Assembly (NCBI GenBank): GCA_028279425.1
Contig: JANQNV010000028.1
Span: 1 to 64,000, forward strand
DNA from: Longimicrobiales bacterium
GTDB lineage: Bacteria; Gemmatimonadota; Gemmatimonadetes; Longimicrobiales; Gaopeijiaceae
Length of the DNA: 64,000 bases
Direction of reading: 5' to 3'
Shown: positions 58,042 through 64,000 of the stretch, in pieces
How positions within the stretch are numbered: position 1 is the stretch's first letter
Layout: the number at the start of each line of letters is the position of its first letter
Program-made: the position numbers and the translations under genes
Notes under the pieces: generated by a model
Databases searched by the model: none
Told to the model about the DNA's origin: nothing
What the model saw: the letters and a program-made list of their open reading frames with translations, nothing else

Positions 58042-60162
58042 ATGTCTCGTGCATGGACCGCCGCACTCGTCGCCGCCTTCGCTCTCACCGCGTGCGGGGG
58101 CGATTCCGGATCCACGGAACCGCCTGCGGACGACCCGGTCACGAGTGTGACGGTGAGCCCAGCCGCCGATACGGTGTTGGTGGGCGACATGGTGTCGTTT
58201 CAGGCGACCGCTCGCACACGAAGTGGTGCAACGGCGACAGGGACCACGACCACGTGGAGCAGTTCGCAAACGGGTGTCGCCACGGTCGACGCGCAGGGTC
58301 GTGTGACCGGCGTCGCGCCCGGCACGAGCGAGATCCGAGCGACCGCGGCGGGCGTGTCGGGCACCGCCGACGTGGTGGTTCAGCCGCGGCCGGTCGCCTC
58401 GATCGAGGTCTCGCCGGCAGTCGATACCGTGCGGGTGGGCCAACAGACGACCTTCAGCGCCACCCCGCGCGACGATCAGGGCACCGAGACCAACGACGCG
58501 GTGACCTGGACATCCGACGACCCGGCGGTGGCGACGGTGGAAGCGGCCACGCCCGCACCCCGCCTGGGGGCATCGCTCGCTCTCGTCACCGAGGGTGTGG
58601 TGACCGGGGTGGCCCCGGGCACGGCGACGCTGCGCGCAACGGCGGGAACGGTCGAGCAGACCACGACGATCGTCGTCGAGGCCGAACCCGTGTCCTCGGT
58701 CGAGGTGACGCCGCCCAGCGGTCTCCGCGTGGGACTCACCCTCGCCGCCACCGCCAGCCCCCTGACTGCCGTCGGAGCGGCGGTGGCCGGATGCACGATC
58801 AGCTGGGCCGTGAGCGACGCCGCCGTCGCCGGGGTCGACGCGGCCGGCGCCGTGTCGGCACTGGCGGCCGGGACGACCACCCTCACGGCAAGCGCCGACT
58901 GCGGGCCCGCGGGGCAGGCGCAGGGTACGGCCGACATCAACGTCGACCCCTCCCGCGTGGTGGCGGTCGGTACCGGTCGCCGCTTCGTCTGCGCCCTGAT
59001 CGAAGATGCCAGCCTGGGCGTGCGCGACCGCGGTGACGTCTACTGCTGGGGCGCCAACAACCACGGTCAGATCGGCGACGGCACCTTCACCGATCGATCG
59101 GTGCCGACCAGGGTGGACTTCGCCGGCCACTTCGGCGGCAGCGAGGAGGGCGCCAACCCGAGCCGCCGCGCGGCGGAGATGCTGGTGGTGGGCGACGAGC
59201 ACGCCTGCGCCCTCGACGAAGACGGTGCGGCGTGGTGCTGGGGCGACAACAACAACGGGCAGATCGGCGACGGAACCGTCGTAGACCGCACACGGCCGGT
59301 CGCCGTATCCACGAGCCTGCGATTCAAGGCCCTCACCGCGGGCGAGGAGTTCACCTGCGGAGTCCATCTCGACGACGATCAGGCGTCGTGCTGGGGTGAA
59401 TCGACCGATGGGCAGCTGGGCAACGGATCGACGCTGGACCGTCTCACGCCAGTGCTCGTGCTGGGCGGCCACACCTGGAGCATGCTCCGTGCGGGCGAAG
59501 ACACGATCTGCGGGATCACGACGGGGACCGAGACCTACTGCTGGGGTGACAACAACCAGGGTGGTGTGGGCGATGGCACGCTCGTGGCGATTCGCGCGCT
59601 GCCCACCCTCGTGGCGCCGCCGAGCGCCGGCGCGTCGCGGATCGAGTTCGACTTCATCGGGCGAGCCGAAGACCAGGGCTGTGGGCTGGAGGCGGGAACG
59701 GGGCGCGCCTGGTGCTGGGGAGAGAACACCTTCGGTCAGCTGGGGATCGGCTCCACCGGTGGCCAGCGGAACGTGCCCGTGGAGGTGGCCGGCCCGAACA
59801 ACGTCTTCCGCGCCCTCTCGAACGGTGGAGACGACGAAGCCACCACCATGTGCGGTATCCTCCCCTCGGCCGCCGACTTCGGGGGCCCGGCCCTCTGCTG
59901 GGGCAAGAACGACGATGGACAGTTGGGAGACGGCACCCTGACCCTGCGGAACGTGCCCACGGCCCTCGCCACCTCCGAGGAGTTCCTCTTCCTGACCCCG
60001 GCCGACAGCAACACCTGCGGCATCACCAGCGAGTGGCGCCTCATGTGCTGGGGTGAAGACACACGGGGTCAGTTGGGCAACGGGCTTCCCCTGCTCGGCA
60101 ACCCCACCCCCGACTTCGTGCCGTTCCCCGCCGGCGCGCCCCTCTCTCAGCCGGGAGGCTGA
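58042..60162 (+). CDS. Lipoprotein with Ig-like (BIG2) repeats and an RCC1-type propeller
   Basis: About 706 residues. MSRAWTAALVAAFALTAC is a lipoprotein signal with the cysteine at 18. Three BIG2-like bacterial Ig domains follow (SVTVSPAADTVLVGDMVSFQ; SIEVSPAVDTVRVGQQTTFS; SVEVTPPSGLRVGLTLAATA), ending near 310. The remainder is a seven-blade RCC1/BLIP-II-type propeller: seven C-W-G-x-N/D-x-x-G-Q-x-G-D/N-G motifs (for example YCWGANNHGQIGDGT, AWCWGDNNNGQIGDGT, ALCWGKNDDGQLGDGT). It is probably displayed on the surface for binding. GGAG lies seven bases before the ATG at 58042. Confidence 0.9.
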   Translation: MSRAWTAALVAAFALTACGGDSGSTEPPADDPVTSVTVSPAADTVLVGDMVSFQATARTRSGATATGTTTTWSSSQTGVATVDAQGRVTGVAPGTSEIRATAAGVSGTADVVVQPRPVASIEVSPAVDTVRVGQQTTFSATPRDDQGTETNDAVTWTSDDPAVATVEAATPAPRLGASLALVTEGVVTGVAPGTATLRATAGTVEQTTTIVVEAEPVSSVEVTPPSGLRVGLTLAATASPLTAVGAAVAGCTISWAVSDAAVAGVDAAGAVSALAAGTTTLTASADCGPAGQAQGTADINVDPSRVVAVGTGRRFVCALIEDASLGVRDRGDVYCWGANNHGQIGDGTFTDRSVPTRVDFAGHFGGSEEGANPSRRAAEMLVVGDEHACALDEDGAAWCWGDNNNGQIGDGTVVDRTRPVAVSTSLRFKALTAGEEFTCGVHLDDDQASCWGESTDGQLGNGSTLDRLTPVLVLGGHTWSMLRAGEDTICGITTGTETYCWGDNNQGGVGDGTLVAIRALPTLVAPPSAGASRIEFDFIGRAEDQGCGLEAGTGRAWCWGENTFGQLGIGSTGGQRNVPVEVAGPNNVFRALSNGGDDEATTMCGILPSAADFGGPALCWGKNDDGQLGDGTLTLRNVPTALATSEEFLFLTPADSNTCGITSEWRLMCWGEDTRGQLGNGLPLLGNPTPDFVPFPAGAPLSQPGG

Positions 60163-60168
60163 GAGAGG
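60141..60168 (+). terminator. Perfect 12-bp stem-loop at the stop of the RCC1 lipoprotein
   Basis: CCTCTCTCAGCC-GGGA-GGCTGAGAGAGG: twelve perfect pairs and a 4-base loop overlapping the stop codon. No T-run follows, so it may act with Rho or as an mRNA 3' stabiliser. Confidence 0.5.
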
Positions 60169-60408
60169 CCGCCCGGCACCACGAGTTCGTGCACCGCCAC
60201 GTACTGCACGTCGAGCTCGTCGGTGGTCACCCCGACGAGGCGACCTCCCGTCGCGGTCGCCAAGCTGAAGTTCTCCGGGTAGGTGAACCGGGCCGAGCAA
60301 TGCCATTCGACCCTCGTCGGTAGATCTACCTACGCAGAATTCCGGGCTTGCGCCGCCTCGCGCGCGATCGGCATGCTGACGCGAGTGTCCCCCCAACGAG
60401 GCGCTCCG

Positions 60409-61134
60409 ATGCAGACCGCCCCCCAGGACCCCGCTCCACCATTCACGCCCGCCGCGATCCGCAACGCGGTCCTCCTCACGCTCTCGGGCGTCGCCCTGGT
60501 CATCTACGCCACCTGGCTCGTGTGGTTCTGGGTGCCCACCGAACTCCTCCAGGGAGTCATCCAGCGCATCTACTACGTGCACATCCCGGTGGCCTGGGTC
60601 GCCGAACTGGCGTTCGGAATGTGCGCGCTCCTCAGCGCGATGTACCTCTGGCTGCGTGACGACCGACTCGACGCCGCCGCGCTGGCCGCCGCGGAGGGAG
60701 GCATCTTCTTCGCCATCGCGCTCCTGATCGTGGGCCCGTTGTGGGGCAAGGTGGCCTGGGGCGCGTTTTGGGTCTGGGAGCCCCGGCTGACCTTCACCCT
60801 GCTCCTCTTCTTCATCTTCATCGGCTACTTCATGGTGCGCGGCGCAGCGCTGCAACCGGAATCCGGGAAGCGATTCGCGGCAGTGGTGGCCATCATCGGC
60901 GCCCTCGACATCCCGGTCATCCACATGAGCGTCTACTGGTTCCGCTCGCTCCATCCGGAACCCGTCGTGGCGCGACCCGAGGGTCCCACGGCCGACTTCG
61001 AAATGGTGGTGACGCTGCTCGTCGGTGTGGTCGCCTACATGATGGTCTTCTTCGGGCTCTTCTACCTGCGCTACGTCGTCGAGCGGTTGCGGCGCCACTC
61101 GGCCGAGCGTGCCCTCACACCCGCCGGAGCATGA
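60409..61134 (+). CDS. ccmC: CcmC-like heme/cytochrome c assembly protein
   Basis: About 241 residues with six membrane helices. The heme-handling tryptophan motif is GKVAWGAFWVWEPRLTFTLL (about 118-137); the usual W-D-x-R is W-E-P-R here. Axial histidine candidates are in YYVHIPVAW (first periplasmic loop) and IPVIHMSVYWFRSLH (later loop), as in CcmC. It works with CcmA/B/D/E to deliver heme for c-type cytochromes; those partners are not in view apart from the next small gene. The ATG at 60409 is preceded by GAGG eight bases upstream; the upstream open frame is a shadow. Confidence 0.88.
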   Translation: MQTAPQDPAPPFTPAAIRNAVLLTLSGVALVIYATWLVWFWVPTELLQGVIQRIYYVHIPVAWVAELAFGMCALLSAMYLWLRDDRLDAAALAAAEGGIFFAIALLIVGPLWGKVAWGAFWVWEPRLTFTLLLFFIFIGYFMVRGAALQPESGKRFAAVVAIIGALDIPVIHMSVYWFRSLHPEPVVARPEGPTADFEMVVTLLVGVVAYMMVFFGLFYLRYVVERLRRHSAERALTPAGA

Positions 61135-61136
61135 CG

Positions 61137-61361
61137 ATGCGACGTCTCACCGCTCGACTCCTCGCGATGTTCACCCTGCTCGGCGTCGCCTTCGCCCCGG
61201 CCGCGCTCGCCGCACAGGCCAACGCCTTCGGCGCCGGGTCCCGCGCGCATCTCTTCGTCTACCTCTCCTACGCGGCGGCCTGGATCGTCATCGGCCTCTG
61301 GGTGCTGCGGATCGGTCGAATGCTGCGGCGGCTCGTGGTGTTGGAGAACCAGCGGCCCTAA
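61137..61361 (+). CDS. CcmD-like small membrane protein
   Basis: A 74-residue protein: a signal-like hydrophobic start (LLAMFTLLGVAFAPAALAAQ), then one more helix (LSYAAAWIVIGLWVLRIGRM) and a basic tail ending LVVLENQRP. A single C-terminal helix with a charged tail right after ccmC is the CcmD pattern, though the N-terminal segment is longer than typical. GGAG lies seven bases upstream of 61137; an earlier in-frame ATG at 61131 overlaps the ccmC stop (ATGA) and could also be used. Confidence 0.65.
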   Translation: MRRLTARLLAMFTLLGVAFAPAALAAQANAFGAGSRAHLFVYLSYAAAWIVIGLWVLRIGRMLRRLVVLENQRP

Positions 61362-61365
61362 GCGG

Positions 61366-62517
61366 TCAGTCGGGGATCACCGCGTCGAAGACGGTGAGGA
61401 TGTGCTCATCGAACGAGCCGAGGGTGTAGCCCAGGAGTTGGCCTCCCTCCACACCGAGCAGCACGAAGCGGTCGGGCATCGCGTAGCGTTCCAGCGTCCG
61501 GCCCGCTGCATCGATCCGGTGCCACACCCCTCCCGGCTTCCGGCCCCCCGGAAGCGGACGATAGTCGGACTCCGCATCGAATTCCTTCACCCAGAGGCTG
61601 CCGTCGACGGCGTCGGCGACGAAGGCGGAATAGTGGGGCACCTCCCCGACCCCACGCGGCTGCGCTTCCAGTGCGGCCGCCCAGCGTCCGGAGAGGATCC
61701 CCTCGTCGAGCTTTCGCTCCAGCACCTCCCACGCCGCCGCCCGGGAGGGTGGCTCCGGAAGATCCGAGAGCACGATCGGATCGAGTTCGGTACCCGTCAG
61801 CGAGAAGCGCCGCACGACCGGCTCCGAGCCGTCGCCCAGATAGACCTCCGAGAGCGCCCCGGCGATCGAGGCGGCCGGAGACAGGGCGTGGGCCCCGACC
61901 GCGCCGGGCGCGTAGTGACGCAACAGGTTGACGACCGAGCCGAGCGAGGCCTCGAACTCTCCACTCGCCGAGTACCGCACGAGGGTGAGCACGTCTTCGC
62001 TGAAGCCACCCTCGGGCTGCGTCCCGGAAAGGGCGCCGAAGTAGAGCTTGCCGCCGACCGGGGCGCCCAGAGGCATGTCCGGATGCCCGGTTCCGGGAGG
62101 GGGATTCGTGAGCCGCGTCGTGGCATCGACCTGCCCGTCCGGGCTGAAGGAGGTCAGACGCATCGCCCGCGGATCGAAGGCGACGAGGACCGTCCCGTCG
62201 CGCCACAGACCCTGCAAGCTGCGGAACTCACCTGGGCCCGACCCCTTCCAACCCCAGTCCTCCGTCGACCCGGACGAGGGATCGACGATGACCAGGAGTT
62301 CGTCTCCGGCATCTGCGACCGCGAAGCGTCCGTCCGGGAGCGGCACGACCGCCCGGATACGGGTGAACGTCATGGCGCCTGCGGACTCGGCACCGAGGTA
62401 GACGCTGGGCGACGACACCGTGATGAGCGGGCTTTGCGCCGCGGTCGGCAGAGATCCAACGACCGAAACCAACGCGCCGAGAGTGGCGATGACGATGAAC
62501 GGTGACGTTGGGCGCAT
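61366..62517 (-). CDS. Secreted six-bladed beta-propeller protein
   Basis: About 383 residues with a Sec signal (MRPTSPFIVIATLGALVSVV then GSLPTAAQ). The body has propeller blades: VVPLPDGRFAVADAGDELLV, DWGWKGSGPGEFRSLQGLWR (the G-x-G-P-G-E-F blade), MRLTSFSPDGQVDATTRL, and a last blade WHRIDAAGRTLERYAMPD then FVLLGVEGGQLLGY. It is related in type to the lipoprotein at 20247-21488 but lacks a lipobox. Its start ATG at 62517 lies before the signal. It faces away from the gene at 62737, sharing an intergenic region of 219 bases. Confidence 0.83.
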   Translation of the reverse strand: MRPTSPFIVIATLGALVSVVGSLPTAAQSPLITVSSPSVYLGAESAGAMTFTRIRAVVPLPDGRFAVADAGDELLVIVDPSSGSTEDWGWKGSGPGEFRSLQGLWRDGTVLVAFDPRAMRLTSFSPDGQVDATTRLTNPPPGTGHPDMPLGAPVGGKLYFGALSGTQPEGGFSEDVLTLVRYSASGEFEASLGSVVNLLRHYAPGAVGAHALSPAASIAGALSEVYLGDGSEPVVRRFSLTGTELDPIVLSDLPEPPSRAAAWEVLERKLDEGILSGRWAAALEAQPRGVGEVPHYSAFVADAVDGSLWVKEFDAESDYRPLPGGRKPGGVWHRIDAAGRTLERYAMPDRFVLLGVEGGQLLGYTLGSFDEHILTVFDAVIPD

Positions 62518-62653
62518 CGGCGATTCTTCCGGCGTTGGGATTCGCGGGAACCTTGCGGCGTACCCGTCGAGCCTCCGCCGTGTTCGCCGATTCCGTCCAT
62601 CCTCCCGGCCGCGGGCACGCACACGGGACCCATCCTCGCGCTTTCCGAAGTTC

Positions 62654-62687
62654 TTGCACTCGAACATACCATACGGTATTGTATACA
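62654..62687 (+). promoter_or_regulatory. Candidate promoter with AT-rich palindromes
   Basis: TTGCAC (62654-62659) and TATTGT (62677-62682) are spaced 17 bases and could be -35/-10 boxes for the gene at 62737. Overlapping them are two small inverted repeats, ATACC-ATAC-GGTAT (62666-62679) and TGTATACA (62680-62687). Such a cluster of AT-rich palindromes is unusual in this GC-rich region and may be a regulator site in the divergent intergenic region. Confidence 0.4.
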
Positions 62688-62736
62688 CGAGTCCCGAGAA
62701 CCACGGCTCGCCGACGACCCCAATCAGGAGGCACCG

Positions 62737-63279
62737 ATGTCGCCCCGCTACGCCCTGGTCGCCGTCGCCCTCACCGCAACCGCACTCGTCCCCGCAGGTG
62801 CACACGCACAGCGCCCGATCGTGGTGCGACTCGACCGCGGGATGGCGGTGCGGCTCCACATCGCCTCCGTACCGGTCGTCGGCACGATCGAAGGATGGGC
62901 CGACGACAGCGCTCTGATCTTCCGCACCGTAGACGGTATGGTCACGCATGTGGAGCGCGACGACGTCGAACGCTTCGAGTACAGCTACGGCCCCCGCGTC
63001 CACCCGCTGGAGGGGGCTGCGGTCGGCATGTTGGCCGGCGGACTCATTTTCGGGGTCCAATTCGGACCGGCGATCGGACTGGTCTACGGCCCCATCTACG
63101 GCTTCATCTCGGGCCTCGTGCTCGGCGCCCTCGTGCGCACACACGACTGGCAGGCGGTGCCTCTCCACCTGATCGACCACGCGGTAGGGGCGGCCGGCGA
63201 GTCGTCTCCGCGTCTCCACCTCACCTCCGAGGCACCGGGCGTCGTATCGCTCGGGCTGTCCCTACCGATCGGTCGATGA
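62737..63279 (+). CDS. Small secreted protein with glycine-zipper-like segment
   Basis: A 180-residue protein. Signal peptide: ALVAVALTATALVPAGAHAQ. The mature part has a small beta domain (VVRLDRGMAVRLHIASVPVV, DGMVTHVERDDVERFEYSYG) and then a hydrophobic, glycine-spaced stretch (GMLAGGLIFGVQFGPAIGLV, then YGPIYGFISGLVLGA) that could insert in a membrane. No family is recognised. An arrangement of small domain plus glycine-rich helices recurs in envelope stress proteins, but that is only a resemblance. Confidence 0.7.
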   Translation: MSPRYALVAVALTATALVPAGAHAQRPIVVRLDRGMAVRLHIASVPVVGTIEGWADDSALIFRTVDGMVTHVERDDVERFEYSYGPRVHPLEGAAVGMLAGGLIFGVQFGPAIGLVYGPIYGFISGLVLGALVRTHDWQAVPLHLIDHAVGAAGESSPRLHLTSEAPGVVSLGLSLPIGR

Positions 63280-63486
63280 GAGGCGAGCGGGCCTTCGTGG
63301 AGGCCCCTCCTTGACCGTGCCGCCCGGCACGCCCCATCCTCCCCTACCCGTTCGGGCTCCTCCCGGACCGCCTCATCATCCCTTCCGACCGCGGATTCCA
63401 CCGGCCCCGCCCGGCCGGCGGGTCGAGCGCAACCCCCGACCCGAGCAGTCCGCAGATGCGTTCGGTCGAGCAACCGGAGTCGAGTC

Positions 63487-64000
63487 ATGGCAGGTAGCGC
63501 CACGGGCGAGGGGCAGCGGCTTCGCAAGGATCTCGGCCTCGCCGACGTCTACGCGATCAGTACCGGCGCGATGTTCAGCTCCGGCTTCTTTCTGCTGCCC
63601 GGACTCGCTGCGGCGCAGGCCGGTCCCGCCGTCATTCTCGCCTACCTGTTCGCGGGCTTCCTGATCGTGCCCGCCATGCTGTCGCAGGCGGAACTGAGCA
63701 CCGCCATGCCGCGCGCCGGCGGTACCTACTACTTTCTCGACCGCAGCCTCGGCCCGATGGCGGGTACCGTCGGCGGGCTGGGCACGTGGATCGCCCTCGT
63801 CTTCAAGAGCGCCTTCGCGTTGATCGGGGTCGGGGCCTACCTCGCCGTCTACGTCGAGATCCCGGCGCTGGAGGTGGCGCTCCTGCTCACCCTCGCCTTC
63901 GTCGTCCTCAACGTGGTCGGCGCGAAGGAGACGACGAAGTTCCAGCGGATGCTGGTGTGGACGCTGTTGGCCGTGCTCACCGGCTTCGTCCTGCTCGGGG
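63487..64000 (+). CDS. APC-family permease, truncated by the window end
   Basis: The first 171 codons are present. GLADVYAISTGAMFSSGFFL is helix 1 with the unwound substrate segment, followed by the family loop STAMPRAGGTYYFLDRSLGP (about 70-89) and helices through VLTGFVLLG at the edge. It is a second member of the family seen at 22891-24402. It should be a proton-coupled amino acid importer; the rest lies outside the window. Confidence 0.88.
   Translation, partial: MAGSATGEGQRLRKDLGLADVYAISTGAMFSSGFFLLPGLAAAQAGPAVILAYLFAGFLIVPAMLSQAELSTAMPRAGGTYYFLDRSLGPMAGTVGGLGTWIALVFKSAFALIGVGAYLAVYVEIPALEVALLLTLAFVVLNVVGAKETTKFQRMLVWTLLAVLTGFVLLG

Noticed and set aside
58980-60160. Regular CWG-x-N-x-x-GQ-x-GDG repeats that look like a tandem DNA repeat or array
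   Set aside because: They are protein-level RCC1 blades with variable spacing and synonymous drift; there are no CRISPR-type identical repeats and spacers anywhere in the window.
55765-61098. A 1777-codon open frame on the minus strand
   Set aside because: It is antisense to the BNR, RCC1 and CcmC genes, has an arginine/histidine/glycine-rich composition without domains, and results from GC-rich codon bias in the real genes.

Overview
The window is GC-rich (roughly two thirds G+C by eye) and densely coded, with many ATGA/GTGA stop-start overlaps and frequent GTG starts. The gene types point to an environmental Gram-negative bacterium with an outer membrane (TonB-dependent receptor, many lipoproteins and secreted beta-propellers). 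The abundance of PadR plus ADOP-type FtsX/MacB permease pairs, BNR/sortilin-like propellers, kinase-SUMF1 fusions and RCC1/Ig-like lipoproteins is the pattern I associate with Gemmatimonadota. That assignment is an inference from gene content; no rRNA is present to test it.

Layout. 1-3056: a Ser/Thr kinase fused to PEGA, formylglycine-enzyme-like and alpha/beta-hydrolase domains. 3192-4559: FprA-type ferredoxin-NADP reductase. 4556-13219: a compact surface-polymer or peptide-modification cluster made of three glycosyltransferase genes, a PqqD-like protein with a conserved-looking C-terminal tail, an ABC exporter, a nucleotidyltransferase (NTP_transf_5 type) and an HPr-kinase-like protein fused to a degenerate glycosyltransferase. 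A sulfotransferase at 16475-17329 may belong to it, separated by a PadR-ADOP module. 17536-19248: CDP-alcohol phosphatidyltransferase and a DUF808 membrane protein. 19269-22813: two toxin-antitoxin systems (VapBC with a Phd-type antitoxin; MntA-HepT with an HTH on MntA) around a propeller lipoprotein. 22891-25853: an APC permease and an aldo/keto reductase fused to RidA. 29144-32394: M28 peptidase and a secreted beta-helix protein. 35412-38761: a mosaic of debris (integrase remnant, tRNA-Ala, frameshifted regulatory-like domain, a MITE-like element) with small lipoproteins. 39069-43404: an orphan histidine kinase, a small membrane protein and a TonB-dependent receptor with a Fur-like site. 53717-64000: FemAB/GNAT-like transferase, a very large BNR-propeller protein, an Ig-like/RCC1 lipoprotein, CcmC and a CcmD-like protein, a propeller protein, a small secreted protein and a truncated APC permease.

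The dominant architectural theme is six PadR regulator plus ADOP permease modules (13355-16301, 25970-28893, 32472-35411, 43721-46766, 47224-50270, 50363-53414). Together they take up about a quarter of the window, none has an adjacent ABC ATPase, and most have a palindromic candidate operator of their own. Nearly every module borders broken genes: a PQQ-propeller remnant, an integrase remnant, a metallophosphoesterase remnant, an unidentified 3' fragment, and a 166-bp direct duplication that brackets module 2. This suggests these two-gene cassettes move as units.

The best candidate for a little-described system is the 4556-13219 cluster. A PqqD/RRE-type carrier with a D-P-V-H-D-V...G-W-P tail is encoded with an HPr-kinase-like enzyme, a nucleotidyltransferase, glycosyltransferases and an exporter. 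The lasso-peptide cyclase and protease genes that normally accompany the kinase-nucleotidyltransferase-PqqD set are absent, and I could find no separate precursor peptide gene.
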